Shown here: piece after piece, positions 1-9,450 of the stretch
Position numbering within the stretch: position 1 is the stretch's first letter
Layout of the letters: each line of letters begins with the position of its first letter
Origin: Paenibacillus hamazuiensis
GTDB lineage: Bacteria > Bacillota > Bacilli > Paenibacillales > NBRC-103111
Length of the DNA stretch: 64,000 nt
NCBI RefSeq assembly: GCF_023276405.1
Contig: NZ_JALRMO010000001.1
Location: 1,550,001 to 1,614,000, forward strand
Direction: 5' to 3'
Notes under the pieces: generated by a model
The model's input: only the letters and a program-made list of their open reading frames with translations
Database searches by the model: none
Told to the model about the DNA's origin: nothing
Made by a program: the position numbers and the translations under genes

Positions 1-1128
1 TACAGCTGGCGGCTTTTGTTTTTCATCAACATCCCGATCGGTATTTTCGCCGTGGTGATGAGCCAGCTTTTGCTTAAACCGTCCATTCCGAAAAAAGGGC
101 TCAAGTTCGATTTGGCCGGCGCTGTTCTTGCCATATTGTTTTTTGGGTCGCTGCTTCTTGCATTGAGCAAGGGGCAGTCGGAGGGATGGACATCGCTGTT
201 TATCGTCAGCCTGCTGTTCGTAGCGGTATCGAGTTTGCTGCTTCTTCTTTGGGTGGAGCTTGGTGCAGAGCAGCCTGTGCTGGATTTGAAAATTTTCAAA
301 AACATGAAGTTTACGTTCAGCGTCATTTCATCCTGTCTCGTTATGATCGGGATGATGGGCGGCACCTTCCTGACTCCGCTTTATTTGCAAAACATCCATT
401 CGCTGAATGCGATGGAGACCGGTTTGATCATGATGCCGCAAGCCATTATTATGGCGCTGATGATGCCGGTCGCAGGAAGGTTGTTCGATAAAATCGGCAT
501 ACTGCCGCTCGGAATTTTAGGTTTAACGATTCTCGGGATTACGACCTTGAAGCTTCATCAATTGACGACCGACACGCCGAACGAATGGCTGAATGCCGTG
601 CTGTGCATCCGTTCGATCGGTATCGGACTTTGCATGATGCCGCTTACCTCCGCGGGGATGAATGCTCTGGCGCCCCATCAGATAGGGAACGGTTCGACGT
701 TATCGAACGTATGCCGCCAGGTTGCAGGTTCGATGGGGATTGCGCTGTTTACGGCCATCATGAACAGCAGGCAAATTGTCCATTACGCGCATATCAACGA
801 AAGCGTCACCGTCGATTCCTGGGTCGCTAATGATGTCATCTCGGCGCTTTCGGGGCAAATATATCAGTGGGCTGTCGATATGGGCACGGCGACGGGCGTG
901 GCGACTTCTACACTGAGCGGCATCATGCAGAAAGAGGCGCTGGCCCGCGCGATTGCCGATACGTTTTATTTATCGGCGATTCCCGCCATTCTGTGCATCC
1001 CGGTTGTGCTTTTCTTGAGGGCAAAAAGACAACCGCAGCCGGCTGATGTCCCGTCCAAGACAGAGGCGGAAGCGCCTGCGGCAGCGCGTCAAACGGAGGT
1101 GCAAAGACCCGAGCCCGTTCAGGCCTAA
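1..1128 (+). CDS. MFS efflux transporter, DHA2 (EmrB/QacA-like) family, 5'-partial
   Basis: The frame is open from base 1, so the true start lies upstream of the window; 375 codons are visible. WRLLFFINIPIG at residues 3-14 is the conserved loop motif of the 14-helix DHA2 drug:proton antiporters. About nine hydrophobic segments follow, consistent with the second half of such a carrier. The last 35 or so residues (after FLRAKRQ) form a hydrophilic Pro/Ala/Glu-rich cytoplasmic tail. The family exports drugs or dyes across the inner membrane using the proton gradient; the substrate cannot be inferred. A dehydrogenase gene follows 121 bp downstream on the same strand. Confidence 0.85.
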   Translation, partial: YSWRLLFFINIPIGIFAVVMSQLLLKPSIPKKGLKFDLAGAVLAILFFGSLLLALSKGQSEGWTSLFIVSLLFVAVSSLLLLLWVELGAEQPVLDLKIFKNMKFTFSVISSCLVMIGMMGGTFLTPLYLQNIHSLNAMETGLIMMPQAIIMALMMPVAGRLFDKIGILPLGILGLTILGITTLKLHQLTTDTPNEWLNAVLCIRSIGIGLCMMPLTSAGMNALAPHQIGNGSTLSNVCRQVAGSMGIALFTAIMNSRQIVHYAHINESVTVDSWVANDVISALSGQIYQWAVDMGTATGVATSTLSGIMQKEALARAIADTFYLSAIPAILCIPVVLFLRAKRQPQPADVPSKTEAEAPAAARQTEVQRPEPVQA

Positions 1129-1249
1129 ATGCCGCCGAATGTATGCATCGATCTTATCGCTATGTATAAAATAAAGCCGTCAAACCGATATTGAAAAAAG
1201 CCGCAAAACTGTTCGTGGCCTTGGGCCGAAATTGAAAGGAGAGATTGGG

Positions 1250-2005
1250 ATGAAGCTGCAAAATAAAGTCGCGATCGTAACGGGAGCGGCATCTGGCGTA
1301 GGCAAAGCAATCGCAGAATTGTTTGCGAAGGAGGGAGCCAAGGTCGTCATCGCAGATCTTAATGGAGATGCAATCTCGGCGGCAGTGAATGAGATCAATC
1401 AAGCCGGCGGAACCGCGGAAGGCATTGTTGCGAACGTCACGAAAGAAGATGAGGTACAGGCAATGGTGGATAAAGCGGTTGATGCATTCGGAACCGTCGA
1501 TATCCTCGTAAATAACGCCGGTATCATGGACGGGTTCAGGCTCATTGAGACGATTCAGGACGATCTCTGGGAGCGGGTACTGGCGGTCAACCTGACCGGC
1601 CCAATGCGTGCCATACGCAAAACCATTCCTTTGATGTTGGCTAAAGGCCAAGGCGTGATCGTGAACATCGCTTCGGCCGCTGGCATAAGCGGCGGCAAGG
1701 GCGGCGTCGCTTATACTTCCGCCAAGCATGGTCTCGTTGGCTTGACCAAAAATGTCGGCTACATGTATGCCAAGTCCGGCATCCGCTGCAACGCGATTGC
1801 GCCCGGTGGCGTCAAAACCAATATTGCCTTAAACAATATCGACATGGACGGGATGCAGGTGTTCCAGGAAGGAGCGGGAACTCAGCGGAGCGAGCCGGTC
1901 GATCCGCTACAAATTGCGACCGTCGCCCTCTTCCTTGCGTCCGATGATTCCCGTTTCGTCAACGGAGCGGTAATCGCAGCCGATGGCGGCTGGACGGCAT
2001 ATTAA
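1250..2005 (+). CDS. Short-chain dehydrogenase/reductase (SDR family)
   Basis: A 251-residue classical SDR. It has the cofactor motif TGAASGVG at residues 11-18, NNAG at 88-91, and the catalytic Ser142, Tyr155 and Lys159 (YTSAK). The C-terminal FVNGAVIAADGGWTAY is the usual SDR ending. It is a cytoplasmic NAD(P)-dependent oxidoreductase; the substrate is unknown. The ATG at 1250 is preceded by AAAGGAGA at 1235-1242, whereas the upstream TTG at 1232 has no suitable site. The gene is followed by a clear hairpin terminator. It sits between an efflux pump and a TetR/imine-reductase group, which suggests a detoxification setting, but no shared operator is visible in front of it. Confidence 0.92.
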   Translation: MKLQNKVAIVTGAASGVGKAIAELFAKEGAKVVIADLNGDAISAAVNEINQAGGTAEGIVANVTKEDEVQAMVDKAVDAFGTVDILVNNAGIMDGFRLIETIQDDLWERVLAVNLTGPMRAIRKTIPLMLAKGQGVIVNIASAAGISGGKGGVAYTSAKHGLVGLTKNVGYMYAKSGIRCNAIAPGGVKTNIALNNIDMDGMQVFQEGAGTQRSEPVDPLQIATVALFLASDDSRFVNGAVIAADGGWTAY

Positions 2006-2018
2006 CGTGTATATAGCG

Positions 2019-2053
2019 AACCCCGCAATAATGAACTTCATCATTGCGGGGTT
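2019..2053 (+). terminator. Hairpin after the SDR gene
   Basis: Perfect 11-bp inverted repeat AACCCCGCAAT (2019-2029) and ATTGCGGGGTT (2043-2053), 13-nt loop, followed by a moderately T-rich stretch. It lies 14 bp after the SDR stop codon. Confidence 0.75.
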
Positions 2054-2091
2054 ATTTGCGTTTACTGAGTCAGGATCGTTTTAAAGGGAAA

Positions 2092-2123
2092 AGGGCCGCT
2101 AACGCAGCATGACGGCTCTTTTT
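2092..2123. terminator. Possible bidirectional terminator between the SDR and tetR genes
   Basis: AGGGCCG (2092-2098) pairs with CGGCTCT (2113-2119), with one G-T wobble. T-runs lie on both sides: TTTTT after 2119 on the plus strand and TTTT when read on the minus strand. It lies between convergent genes and can serve the tetR transcript as well. Confidence 0.55.
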
Positions 2124-2142
2124 CCGCGTTATGGCCGCCGTG

Positions 2143-2745
2143 TCAAAGCTTTTTCCGTACATTTGCCAGATGCAGGTCGATCAGATGCGAGGCGATCGAT
2201 TTTAACTGGGCCGCAGGTCCCGCAAATCCGTATACGGGAACGGAAGAGAGAGCTCCGTTGATCACCAGCATAAGCTGGTCGGTCAAGGTTTCGTCATGAA
2301 CGCCCGCCTGCTGGCTCAGTCGGGATAACCGCAATTTGATTGCGCGATTGTATTCGACCGCTAACAAATGCACGGGATGATCTTCTTCGGAAAATTCAGC
2401 CAGCGCATTCAAGAAATGACAGCCGCGATGGTATCCCGGCTCCAACAGTTCGATGGTAGCGTCTATCAGCGCCAACAATTGCTCTTTGGGCGAGCCCTCG
2501 TGCCGGGCGATGGCCTCGTCGAAATGCTCCCAATTGATATGGTCCTGCGCTTCAAGATAGGCGACGATCAGATCGTCTTTGGTCGGAAAATGCCGGTAGA
2601 GCGTTGCTTTGCTGACTCCGGCTTTCTCCGCAATCGTATCTACTCCGATAGAACGGATTCCTTCGCGGTAAAATAAGTCGGACGCTGTGTTCAGTATGTG
2701 CTGACGTACGGATGCGCGTGCCAACTCGCCCACCTCACTTCCCAT
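2143..2745 (-). CDS. TetR/AcrR family transcriptional repressor
   Basis: A 200-residue TetR-type regulator. The N-terminal helix-turn-helix spans about residues 12-58 (ILNTASDLFYREGIRSIGVD, then IAEKAGVSKATLYRHFPTKD), followed by an all-helical ligand-binding domain. It is divergent from the first imine-reductase-like gene. ACGAAAC-type operator candidates lie in front of tetR itself (2776), in front of the first enzyme (2904 and 2938) and in front of the second (3901). This suggests an autoregulated local repressor of the two oxidoreductases. The inducer is unknown. Confidence 0.9.
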   Translation of the reverse strand: MGSEVGELARASVRQHILNTASDLFYREGIRSIGVDTIAEKAGVSKATLYRHFPTKDDLIVAYLEAQDHINWEHFDEAIARHEGSPKEQLLALIDATIELLEPGYHRGCHFLNALAEFSEEDHPVHLLAVEYNRAIKLRLSRLSQQAGVHDETLTDQLMLVINGALSSVPVYGFAGPAAQLKSIASHLIDLHLANVRKKL

Positions 2746-2775
2746 TTATGCCCAAAATTCATCACTCGTTATAGT

Positions 2776-2790
2776 ACGAAACAGTTCTGT
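2776..2790. promoter_or_regulatory. Candidate TetR operator upstream of tetR
   Basis: ACGAAACAGTTCTGT, 31 bp upstream of the tetR start. It contains a small dyad (ACAG-TT-CTGT). The ACGAAAC core recurs at 2904, 2938 and 3901, always upstream of genes in this cluster. Confidence 0.5.
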
Positions 2791-2898
2791 ATGTAAATCT
2801 ACCATATTCGCATTGAATTAACAAGAACACGAATAGCGGGTTAATCTTGACGCGTAATATGACACACAATTCAGCCGATTAAAAATGGAAAAACCGGC

Positions 2899-2928
2899 TT
2901 GACACGAAACTAAACTGTATTGTATTAT
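2899..2928 (+). promoter_or_regulatory. Sigma-A type promoter of the first imine-reductase-like gene, with operator in the spacer
   Basis: TTGACA (2899-2904) and TATTAT (2923-2928) with an 18-bp spacer. The spacer begins with the ACGAAAC core (2904-2910), so a bound repressor would block RNA polymerase. Confidence 0.65.
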
Positions 2929-2935
2929 TTCCATG

Positions 2936-2964
2936 AAACGAAACTAAACAGTGTAGTTTCGTTT
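2936..2964. promoter_or_regulatory. Long palindromic operator
   Basis: Perfect 11-bp arms AAACGAAACTA (2936-2946) and TAGTTTCGTTT (2954-2964) around a 7-bp centre. It lies just downstream of the -10 box and upstream of the RBS GGAGG (2982-2986). It is the best-conserved copy of the cluster motif and a likely binding site for the adjacent TetR protein. Confidence 0.7.
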
Positions 2965-2997
2965 TACAATCGATTCATTAGGGAGGAAATAACTACT

Positions 2998-3861
2998 ATG
3001 AGTGATGTAACCGTAATCGGGCTGGGACCGATGGGCACTGCGCTAGCGCAGGCACTGCTTCGAAACGATCGCAGGGTTACCGTCTGGAATCGAACGAGCG
3101 AGAGAGCCGAACCGTTGGTACGCGAAGGGGCGGTTCTTGCTGCGACTGCTGCAGACGCAGTGGCCGCGAGTCCTGTCACGATCGTATGTGTCGCGAACTA
3201 CAAAACCGCTTACAGTATCCTGGATACGCCTGAAGTTGCGGAGGCTCTCTCCGGACGGGTTTTGGTGCAGTTCAGCACCGGAAGCCCGCAGCAGGCAAGA
3301 GACAACGAAGCGTGGGCACTGGCGCGCGGGGCGGAATACCTGGACGGCGCCATCGCGGCGACGCCGCCTCAGATTGGAAGGCCGGACACCACGATCTTTA
3401 CCTCAGGTAACCGGAGCGCTTATCAGAAGAGTGAACATCTTCTTAAAAGCTTGGCCGGAAACGTGCCTTATCTGGGGGAAAAGGTTAGTGCGGCTTCGTC
3501 GACCGATTTGGCGTTTCTCTCGACCTTGTTCGGATCGCTGCTGGGATTTGTCCATGCTGCGCGTATTCTTGAATCGGACGGTCTTCGCGTGGATGAATTC
3601 GGATCGATGATCTCCGCAATATCTCCGGCAATGGGAGAAATGATCAAACACGAGGGAGAAGTCATCCAGACGAATACATACACTCCGCCGCAAAGTTCTC
3701 TCAGCACCTGTATGGTGACGGTAAAACTGTTCATCGAACAAGCGCGCGAAGCCGGAATCAACGCCGAATTTCCAACTTTCGCTTTGGGGCTTTTTCAAAA
3801 GGCGCTTGATGCAGGGTATGGCAACGAAGAACTGGGAGCCCTGATCAAGGTGCTGAGATAG
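2998..3861 (+). CDS. NAD(P)-dependent oxidoreductase, imine reductase-like (6PGDH fold)
   Basis: A 287-residue protein. The Rossmann motif GLGPMG is at residues 8-13 and VTVWNRT at 27-33, typical of the 3-hydroxyisobutyrate dehydrogenase/imine reductase superfamily. The helical C-terminal half carries STDLAFLSTLFG, with Asp170 at the imine-reductase proton-donor position. The catalytic Lys of beta-hydroxyacid dehydrogenases is not seen there, which favours the imine-reductase branch. The ATG at 2998 follows AGGGAGG with good spacing; the in-frame TTG at 2920 would start inside the promoter and is rejected. Reduction of a cyclic imine or iminium is a family-based inference; the substrate is unknown. 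Confidence 0.82.
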   Translation: MSDVTVIGLGPMGTALAQALLRNDRRVTVWNRTSERAEPLVREGAVLAATAADAVAASPVTIVCVANYKTAYSILDTPEVAEALSGRVLVQFSTGSPQQARDNEAWALARGAEYLDGAIAATPPQIGRPDTTIFTSGNRSAYQKSEHLLKSLAGNVPYLGEKVSAASSTDLAFLSTLFGSLLGFVHAARILESDGLRVDEFGSMISAISPAMGEMIKHEGEVIQTNTYTPPQSSLSTCMVTVKLFIEQAREAGINAEFPTFALGLFQKALDAGYGNEELGALIKVLR

Positions 3862-3900
3862 GATTTAGCGGAAAATTGGGATCAATGCGCTTGTTTGGGA

Positions 3901-3917
3901 ACGAAACTGTTTTGTTT
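3901..3917. promoter_or_regulatory. Candidate TetR operator upstream of the second imine-reductase-like gene
   Basis: ACGAAACTGTTTTGTTT. The ACGAAAC core matches the sites at 2776, 2904 and 2938, and the site has internal AAAC/GTTT symmetry. It ends 30 bp before the TTG start of the next gene. Confidence 0.5.
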
Positions 3918-3946
3918 AACCGACAAATGTGAAGGGGGTTATTCAA

Positions 3947-4837
3947 TTGAATACTGCAGCGGCTCATCACCGTTCGCCGGTGACCATTATCGGACTGGGG
4001 CCGATGGGGCAGACGATGGCGGCGGTTTTCCTGGATCGCGGCTTTGAAGTAACGGTATGGAACCGGACCGCAAGCAAAGCGGACTCGCTTGCAGCCAAAG
4101 GGGCTGTAAGAGCGTCTACAATTAGCGAGGCGTTGGCTGCGAACGAGCTGGTAATCCTCAGCCTGACGGACTATGATGCGATGTATGCTATCCTCGAGCA
4201 GGCTTCGGAGCATCTGTCCGGAAAAGTTTTCGTCAATCTGAGTTCGGACACGCCGGAAAAAGCCCGCGAGGCGGCGAAATGGCTTGCAGACCGCGGGGCC
4301 CGGCATCTCACCGGCGGCGTGCAGGTCCCGCCTTCCGGTATCGGCAGGCCGGAGTCATCCACATTTTACAGCGGTCCGAAAGATGTATTCGAGGCTCACA
4401 GAAAGACCCTCGAGGTGCTGACCGGTGCCGATTACCGGGGAGAGGACCCGGGACTTGCCGCGCTGTATTACCAAATGCAGATGGATATTTTCTGGACATC
4501 CATGCTCAGTTACCTTCATGCTGTCACTGTGGCGGCAGCGAACGGCATTACGGCCGAACAGTTCCTGCCTTATGCTTCCGCGACGATGTCGTCGCTGCCG
4601 AAGTTCATCGAATTTTACACGCCGAGGATCGATGCCGGTGAGCACCCGGGTGACGTGGACCGTCTTGCCATGGGAGTGGCAAGTGTCGACCATGTCGTGC
4701 ACACTACGAAGGACTCCGGTATTGATGCTTCCCTTCCTGCAGCAGTCCTTCAGGTGTTCAAACGCGGCATGGCCGGCGGTCACGCAGGCGACAGCTTCAC
4801 AAGCTTAATCGAAATCTTTAGAAAGCCTGCATCATAG
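3947..4837 (+). CDS. NAD(P)-dependent oxidoreductase, imine reductase-like, second copy
   Basis: A 296-residue paralogue of the preceding gene. GLGPMG is at residues 16-21 and VTVWNRT at 35-41. The region GEDPGLAALYYQMQMD (165-180) matches the conserved imine-reductase stretch, but Tyr175 takes the place of the Asp found in the first copy; both residue types are known proton donors in that family. The TTG at 3947 has the RBS AAGGGGG (3932-3938) at good distance. The alternative GTG at 3929 would overlap the RBS. It is separated from the first copy by its own operator-like site and ends in a strong terminator. Confidence 0.82.
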   Translation: MNTAAAHHRSPVTIIGLGPMGQTMAAVFLDRGFEVTVWNRTASKADSLAAKGAVRASTISEALAANELVILSLTDYDAMYAILEQASEHLSGKVFVNLSSDTPEKAREAAKWLADRGARHLTGGVQVPPSGIGRPESSTFYSGPKDVFEAHRKTLEVLTGADYRGEDPGLAALYYQMQMDIFWTSMLSYLHAVTVAAANGITAEQFLPYASATMSSLPKFIEFYTPRIDAGEHPGDVDRLAMGVASVDHVVHTTKDSGIDASLPAAVLQVFKRGMAGGHAGDSFTSLIEIFRKPAS

Positions 4838-4864
4838 GCGAATTGCATTTGGCCTTAAATAAGT

Positions 4865-4897
4865 CAGCCTGCCGGACTTCCCGGCAGGCTGTTTTTT
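4865..4897 (+). terminator. Strong rho-independent terminator
   Basis: CAGCCTGCCGG (4865-4875) and CCGGCAGGCTG (4881-4891) form a perfect 11-bp stem with a 5-nt loop, followed by six T (4892-4897). It ends the imine-reductase transcript and lies only 9 bp from the stop of the convergent LysR gene. Confidence 0.93.
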
Positions 4898-4906
4898 AAC
4901 GGTATA

Positions 4907-5785
4907 CTAACGGATCAGCTCGATAAACCGGCTTGCCGCCGTTGAAATCGGCGTGTTTCGCATGATCATAATACCGACGTGGGAGGGCGGCAGCCTGACA
5001 TCCAATTGAATTTCGAAGAGGGAGCCCTCGTCAAGCTCCCTGGAAACAAACTCCCGGGTCACGTAGGAGATGCCGAGTCCTTTTCGGGCAAATTCAATGA
5101 GCAGATCCACACTGCCGACCTCGATTTCGGGCTTCAGCTCGTAGCCGTATTTTTGAAACAGTTCGGTAATGGCCATGCGTGCCCGGCTGTTGCGCGAGAA
5201 CAGGATGACCGGGTACCGGAGCAGCTCCTCCAGCGATAAAATCGTGTCCTTCAGATCGGCGTACTTCGCTCCCGCAACAAAACATTCCTGCACCTGGATG
5301 CTCTGAATGGCTTCAAGCTGCGAATCGACAATAGGCATGCGGACGACGCCCAGATCAATTTTGCCTTCTTTCAGAAAGGTGATGATTTCCGGCGTTGTGC
5401 CATGATTCAGATGAAGTTTGATGCCGGGATGCCTTTGATGAAAATCTTCCAGGTACGGAAGCAAATAATGCTTAAACAGCGAATCGCTTCCGCCGATTCG
5501 CAGCTCTCCGCTGTCGAGATTTTTGAGCGCGGCCATTTTTTCCTCGGCCATCGAGATTAAAACATGGGAACGCTCGATATACGAAAACAGGATGCTGCCT
5601 TCCCTCGTCAGCGCCACGCCTTTCGAATTGCGGTAAAACAACGTGATGCCAAAGCTGTCTTCCAGCTGTTTGATCGCATGGCTGACGCTGGGTTGGGTAA
5701 GGTACAGCGCTTTGGCGGCCTGGGTCAAGCTGCCTGTTTTCGCAGCCCAATAAAATACCTTGTACAATTCATAATTGTTGTTCAT
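4907..5785 (-). CDS. LysR family transcriptional regulator
   Basis: A 292-residue LysR protein. The winged helix-turn-helix is at about residues 5-63 (LTQAAKALYLTQPSVSHAIK, FYRNSKGVALTREG). The effector domain starts at about 90 (GELRIGGSDSL). It is divergent from zwf with a 138-bp gap, the usual layout of a LysR activator controlling its neighbour. The gap is AT-rich. A pentose-phosphate metabolite as co-inducer is an inference only. Confidence 0.9.
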   Translation of the reverse strand: MNNNYELYKVFYWAAKTGSLTQAAKALYLTQPSVSHAIKQLEDSFGITLFYRNSKGVALTREGSILFSYIERSHVLISMAEEKMAALKNLDSGELRIGGSDSLFKHYLLPYLEDFHQRHPGIKLHLNHGTTPEIITFLKEGKIDLGVVRMPIVDSQLEAIQSIQVQECFVAGAKYADLKDTILSLEELLRYPVILFSRNSRARMAITELFQKYGYELKPEIEVGSVDLLIEFARKGLGISYVTREFVSRELDEGSLFEIQLDVRLPPSHVGIMIMRNTPISTAASRFIELIR

Positions 5786-5923
5786 AAATGTGGTCTATGA
5801 CTCCTGTGAAATATATTAATTACTTGTATGAATGCTACATGTATTATATTGGAATTGTGCAGCAGAAACCAGAGCTTTCCCATTGAAAGCGACAATGAGA
5901 TTTGGCGGAAAGGGGATAGGAAG

Positions 5924-7447
5924 ATGGAGCCGATCACGTTTGTCTTGTTTGGAGCGACAGGGGATTTGGCCAAGAGAAAAATTTACCCTGCCTTGTATAA
6001 TTTGTTCGTCGAACGCAAGCTGCCGCCGTCTTTTTCCCTGGTTGGTCTGGGAAGAAGAGAACTGACGGACCAATCGTTTCGGGCAAATGTCGAACGGGCT
6101 GTCCAAGATTTTTCCAGGCGCCGGGTGGAGCAGCCGGAAGTAATGAAAGATTTCCTGAGCTTGTTCCGCTATTGTGCTCTGGATGTAGGCCGCAAGGAAG
6201 ATTACCGGAAGCTGCGGGAGATGATCGAGCGGCGGGAGACGGAGCTTGGGATTACGCCGAACCGGCTGTTTTATTTGTCCGTCGGGCCCGAACTGTTTGA
6301 AACGATCGCAGCGGGCATTCAGGACAGCGGACTCGGTTCCGCGAACGGCTGGAAACGTCTGGTGATCGAAAAACCTTTCGGCCGCGATTTGCAGTCCGCC
6401 CGGGATTTGAACCGGAAATTAAGCGAAGCTTTTGCGGAGCATGAGATTTACCGGATCGACCATTATCTCGGCAAGCCGATGGTGCAGAAGCTTGAGGTGC
6501 TGCAGCAAAATCCGGTTCTTCAGGCGTTATGGACCAACCATTACATCGCCAACGTGCAAATTACGGCAAGCGAGACGGTCGGCGTCGAGGAAAGAGCGGG
6601 TTATTACGATCACTCAGGGGCCATAAGGGACATGTTCCAAAACCATATGCTGCAGCTGCTGATGATGCTTGCGAGCCACCTTCCGCAGGGAAGTACGTCG
6701 GAGATGGTGCGCTTTAAGAAGAAAAAAGTGATGGAAGCTCTTGAGCCTCTGCAGAAAGAGCAAGTGAGCGCGGATGTAGTTCGCGGGCAATACGTGGCGG
6801 GAACCGTTCAAGGCAAACCTGTGGCCGGTTATACTTCCGAGCCGGGCATCCCCGGCGATTCCATGACGGATACGTTTATTGCCGCCAGGCTGCGTATCGA
6901 TGATTTCTTTTGGCGGGGAGTTCCCTTTTATATCCGCACGGGCAAAAGGATGAAAGAAAAGTCGACGCGGATCGTAATCGAGTTCAAGGAACCGGTAAAG
7001 CTGCATTCCGGTGCAGGCGACGACAGTAAAGCGCCTAACCTTCTCGTATTTGAAATCGGCCCGAGCGAAGGCATCTCGCTGCAATTAAATACGAAAGCCC
7101 CCGGACATAGGGGGGATTTCAAGCCGATTCGCATCGATTTTCATGAAAACCGGGACGATGTTCCCGAAGCTTACGAAAATTTGATCTTCGATGCTTTGCA
7201 TGGAGATCCGACGTTTTTTGCGCATTGGGACGAAGTCGAATTGTCCTGGAAATGGGTGCAGCCGATCCTGGATGCATTCGAGGAAAATCTTGCTGCGCTT
7301 CATCCGTATGCGGCCGGTACTTACGGGCCTGCCGAGTCCGATGCGCTGCTCGCGGAAGACGGCTACCGCTGGTGGTTTGATGCCAGGGACGAACAAAAAA
7401 TCGAAAACGAAGAAGGAGAGTTATATGCCTGTAACAACAAACATTGA
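5924..7447 (+). CDS. zwf: Glucose-6-phosphate 1-dehydrogenase
   Basis: A 507-residue enzyme of the oxidative pentose phosphate pathway: glucose-6-phosphate + NADP to 6-phosphogluconolactone + NADPH. It has the nucleotide motif [10 protein letters not shown] at about residues 9-18, EKPFGRD, and the active-site signature RIDHYLGK. The ATG at 5924 is preceded by AAAGGGGATAGGA; the upstream in-frame start at 5828 has no RBS. The stop overlaps the start of the transketolase gene by 23 bp, showing an operon with likely translational coupling. Length is typical for the family. Confidence 0.97.
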   Translation: MEPITFVLFGATGDLAKRKIYPALYNLFVERKLPPSFSLVGLGRRELTDQSFRANVERAVQDFSRRRVEQPEVMKDFLSLFRYCALDVGRKEDYRKLREMIERRETELGITPNRLFYLSVGPELFETIAAGIQDSGLGSANGWKRLVIEKPFGRDLQSARDLNRKLSEAFAEHEIYRIDHYLGKPMVQKLEVLQQNPVLQALWTNHYIANVQITASETVGVEERAGYYDHSGAIRDMFQNHMLQLLMMLASHLPQGSTSEMVRFKKKKVMEALEPLQKEQVSADVVRGQYVAGTVQGKPVAGYTSEPGIPGDSMTDTFIAARLRIDDFFWRGVPFYIRTGKRMKEKSTRIVIEFKEPVKLHSGAGDDSKAPNLLVFEIGPSEGISLQLNTKAPGHRGDFKPIRIDFHENRDDVPEAYENLIFDALHGDPTFFAHWDEVELSWKWVQPILDAFEENLAALHPYAAGTYGPAESDALLAEDGYRWWFDARDEQKIENEEGELYACNNKH

Positions 7448-9416
7448 CCAGCTCGCTATCGATACGATTCGGACGTTGTCCATCGACGCCGTAAACAGTG
7501 CGAACTCCGGCCATCCCGGCCTGCCCATGGGAGCGGCGCCGATGGCGTACGCCTTGTGGGCCAAGCTGTTGAACCACAATCCCGGCAACGCCAAATGGTT
7601 TAACCGCGACCGCTTCGTTCTGTCGGCCGGCCACGGTTCGGCTTTACTGTACAGCCTTCTGCATCTGTTCGGATACCGGGTGTCGCTCGACGATTTAAAG
7701 CAGTTTCGCAAGCTGAACAGCAGGACGCCCGGACATCCCGAATACGGGCACACGGAAGGCGTGGAAGCAACGACGGGGCCGCTCGGACAAGGGATCGCAA
7801 CGGCGGTCGGAATGGCGATGGCCGAAGCTCATCTGGCCGCAAAATTCAATCGGGACGGCTTCCCGGTCGTCGACCACTTTACGTATGCGCTTGTAGGGGA
7901 CGGCTGCCTGATGGAAGGCATCTCGTACGAGGCGATGTCCATGGCCGGACATATGAAGCTGGGCAAATTGATCGTGTTGTACGATTCCAACGACATCTCG
8001 CTTGACGGGGAGCTGCGCCTTTCCTTCGGGGAGCATATGCAAAAAAGAGCGGAGTCGGCTAACTGGGAATATATACGCGTGGAGGATGGCAACGACGTTT
8101 CGCGAATCGTTGAAGCGATCGAAGCCGCCAAACGTAACGTTTCGCAGCCGACTCTGATCGAGATCAAGACGGTAATCGGCTACGGCAGCAAGGTGGCGGG
8201 AACAAATAAAGCGCACGGCGCGCCGCTCGGCAAAGAGGAAGCGAAGGCGACCAAGCAAGCTTACGGCTGGCCGCATGAGGAAGAGTTCGCCGTTCCGGAG
8301 GAAGTCAGAGCCCACTTCGAACGGTTAAAACGCGAGGGCGGGGAGAAAGAGGACCAGTGGAACCGGCTGATCGCTTCCTATAAAGAACAGCATCCTTATC
8401 TGGGCGAGGAGCTTGAGCGGGCCATCGACGGTTCCGTATCGCTTGGTGCTGCGGACGTTCTAGCGTTCGACGCTTCGAAAGCCGTCTCCACCCGCGTTGC
8501 CAGCGGGGAGGCCATCAACCGTTATGTGAAAATCGTTCCCGCCCTCTTCGGGGGAAGCGCGGATTTATCGCACTCGACGATGACGGACATCAAGGACGAG
8601 CAAAGGTTTGCCGTCGACTCCTACTCGGGACGCAACGTTTATTTCGGCGTCCGCGAGCATGCGATGGGCGCGGCCGGCAACGGCATGGCTTTGCATGGCG
8701 GCGTAAAACCGTTCGTCAGCACCTTTTTCGTATTCAGCGATTACTTGCGTCCGGCAATTCGTTTGGCCGCGCTGCAGAAGCTGCCCGTGATTTACGTATT
8801 TACCCACGATTCGATAGCCGTAGGCGAAGACGGACCTACCCACGAGCCCGTTGAACATCTGGCCGCACTGCGCGCCATCCCGGGGTTGACCGTCATCCGG
8901 CCGACCGATGCCAATGAAACGGCGAGCGCATGGGCGTATGCCCTGCAGCAAACGGAAGGTCCGGTCGCGCTGGTGCTGAGCAGACAAAACCTGCCTGTTT
9001 ATGAAGCGACCAAAGCCAATATCGACGGGGTGGCGAAAGGGGCTTATATTTTGACGGAAACAAACGATAAGCCGGATGTCATCCTGATCGCGACCGGGTC
9101 TGAGGTATCCGTTGCGGTAAGCGCCAAAGCTGAGCTGGAGCGCGACAACGTCTCCGTACGTGTTGTAGCGATGCCGTGCAGGGAGCTGTTCGACCGGCAG
9201 CCCGACACTTATAAGTCGAGTATTCTTCCTGCTTCCGTGACGAAGCGGGTTGCTATTGAAGCCGGCATTTCGTTAGGCTGGGAACGCTATGCGGGACCAG
9301 GCGGAAAGGTGCTTTCGATCGATACGTTCGGCGTTTCCGGTCCGGGGCCGGCGGTGATGGAATACTTCGGCTTCACTCCGGATAACGTGGCTCGGCTTGT
9401 AAAAGAAATGCTATAA
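7425..9416 (+). CDS. tkt: Transketolase
   Basis: A 663-residue thiamine-diphosphate enzyme of the non-oxidative pentose phosphate pathway. Visible marks are [12 protein letters not shown] near the N-terminus, GDGCLMEG in the diphosphate-binding loop, DGPTHEP in the second domain and a C-terminal transketolase domain. The ATG at 7425 sits inside the 3' end of zwf after AAGGAGAG. The longer frame from 7191 reads through zwf sequence and is not the start. It transfers two-carbon ketol units between sugar phosphates and is co-transcribed with zwf and the transaldolase gene. Confidence 0.96.
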   Translation: MPVTTNIDQLAIDTIRTLSIDAVNSANSGHPGLPMGAAPMAYALWAKLLNHNPGNAKWFNRDRFVLSAGHGSALLYSLLHLFGYRVSLDDLKQFRKLNSRTPGHPEYGHTEGVEATTGPLGQGIATAVGMAMAEAHLAAKFNRDGFPVVDHFTYALVGDGCLMEGISYEAMSMAGHMKLGKLIVLYDSNDISLDGELRLSFGEHMQKRAESANWEYIRVEDGNDVSRIVEAIEAAKRNVSQPTLIEIKTVIGYGSKVAGTNKAHGAPLGKEEAKATKQAYGWPHEEEFAVPEEVRAHFERLKREGGEKEDQWNRLIASYKEQHPYLGEELERAIDGSVSLGAADVLAFDASKAVSTRVASGEAINRYVKIVPALFGGSADLSHSTMTDIKDEQRFAVDSYSGRNVYFGVREHAMGAAGNGMALHGGVKPFVSTFFVFSDYLRPAIRLAALQKLPVIYVFTHDSIAVGEDGPTHEPVEHLAALRAIPGLTVIRPTDANETASAWAYALQQTEGPVALVLSRQNLPVYEATKANIDGVAKGAYILTETNDKPDVILIATGSEVSVAVSAKAELERDNVSVRVVAMPCRELFDRQPDTYKSSILPASVTKRVAIEAGISLGWERYAGPGGKVLSIDTFGVSGPGPAVMEYFGFTPDNVARLVKEML

Positions 9417-9450
9417 TCTACAATATCAAAAAAATTGGAGGCAGTTACCT

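Noticed and set aside
2998-4837. 6-phosphogluconate dehydrogenase assignment for the two GLGPMG proteins, which would complete the zwf operon
   Set aside because: Too short (287 and 296 residues versus about 470) and lacking the catalytic Lys; they fit the imine-reductase branch.
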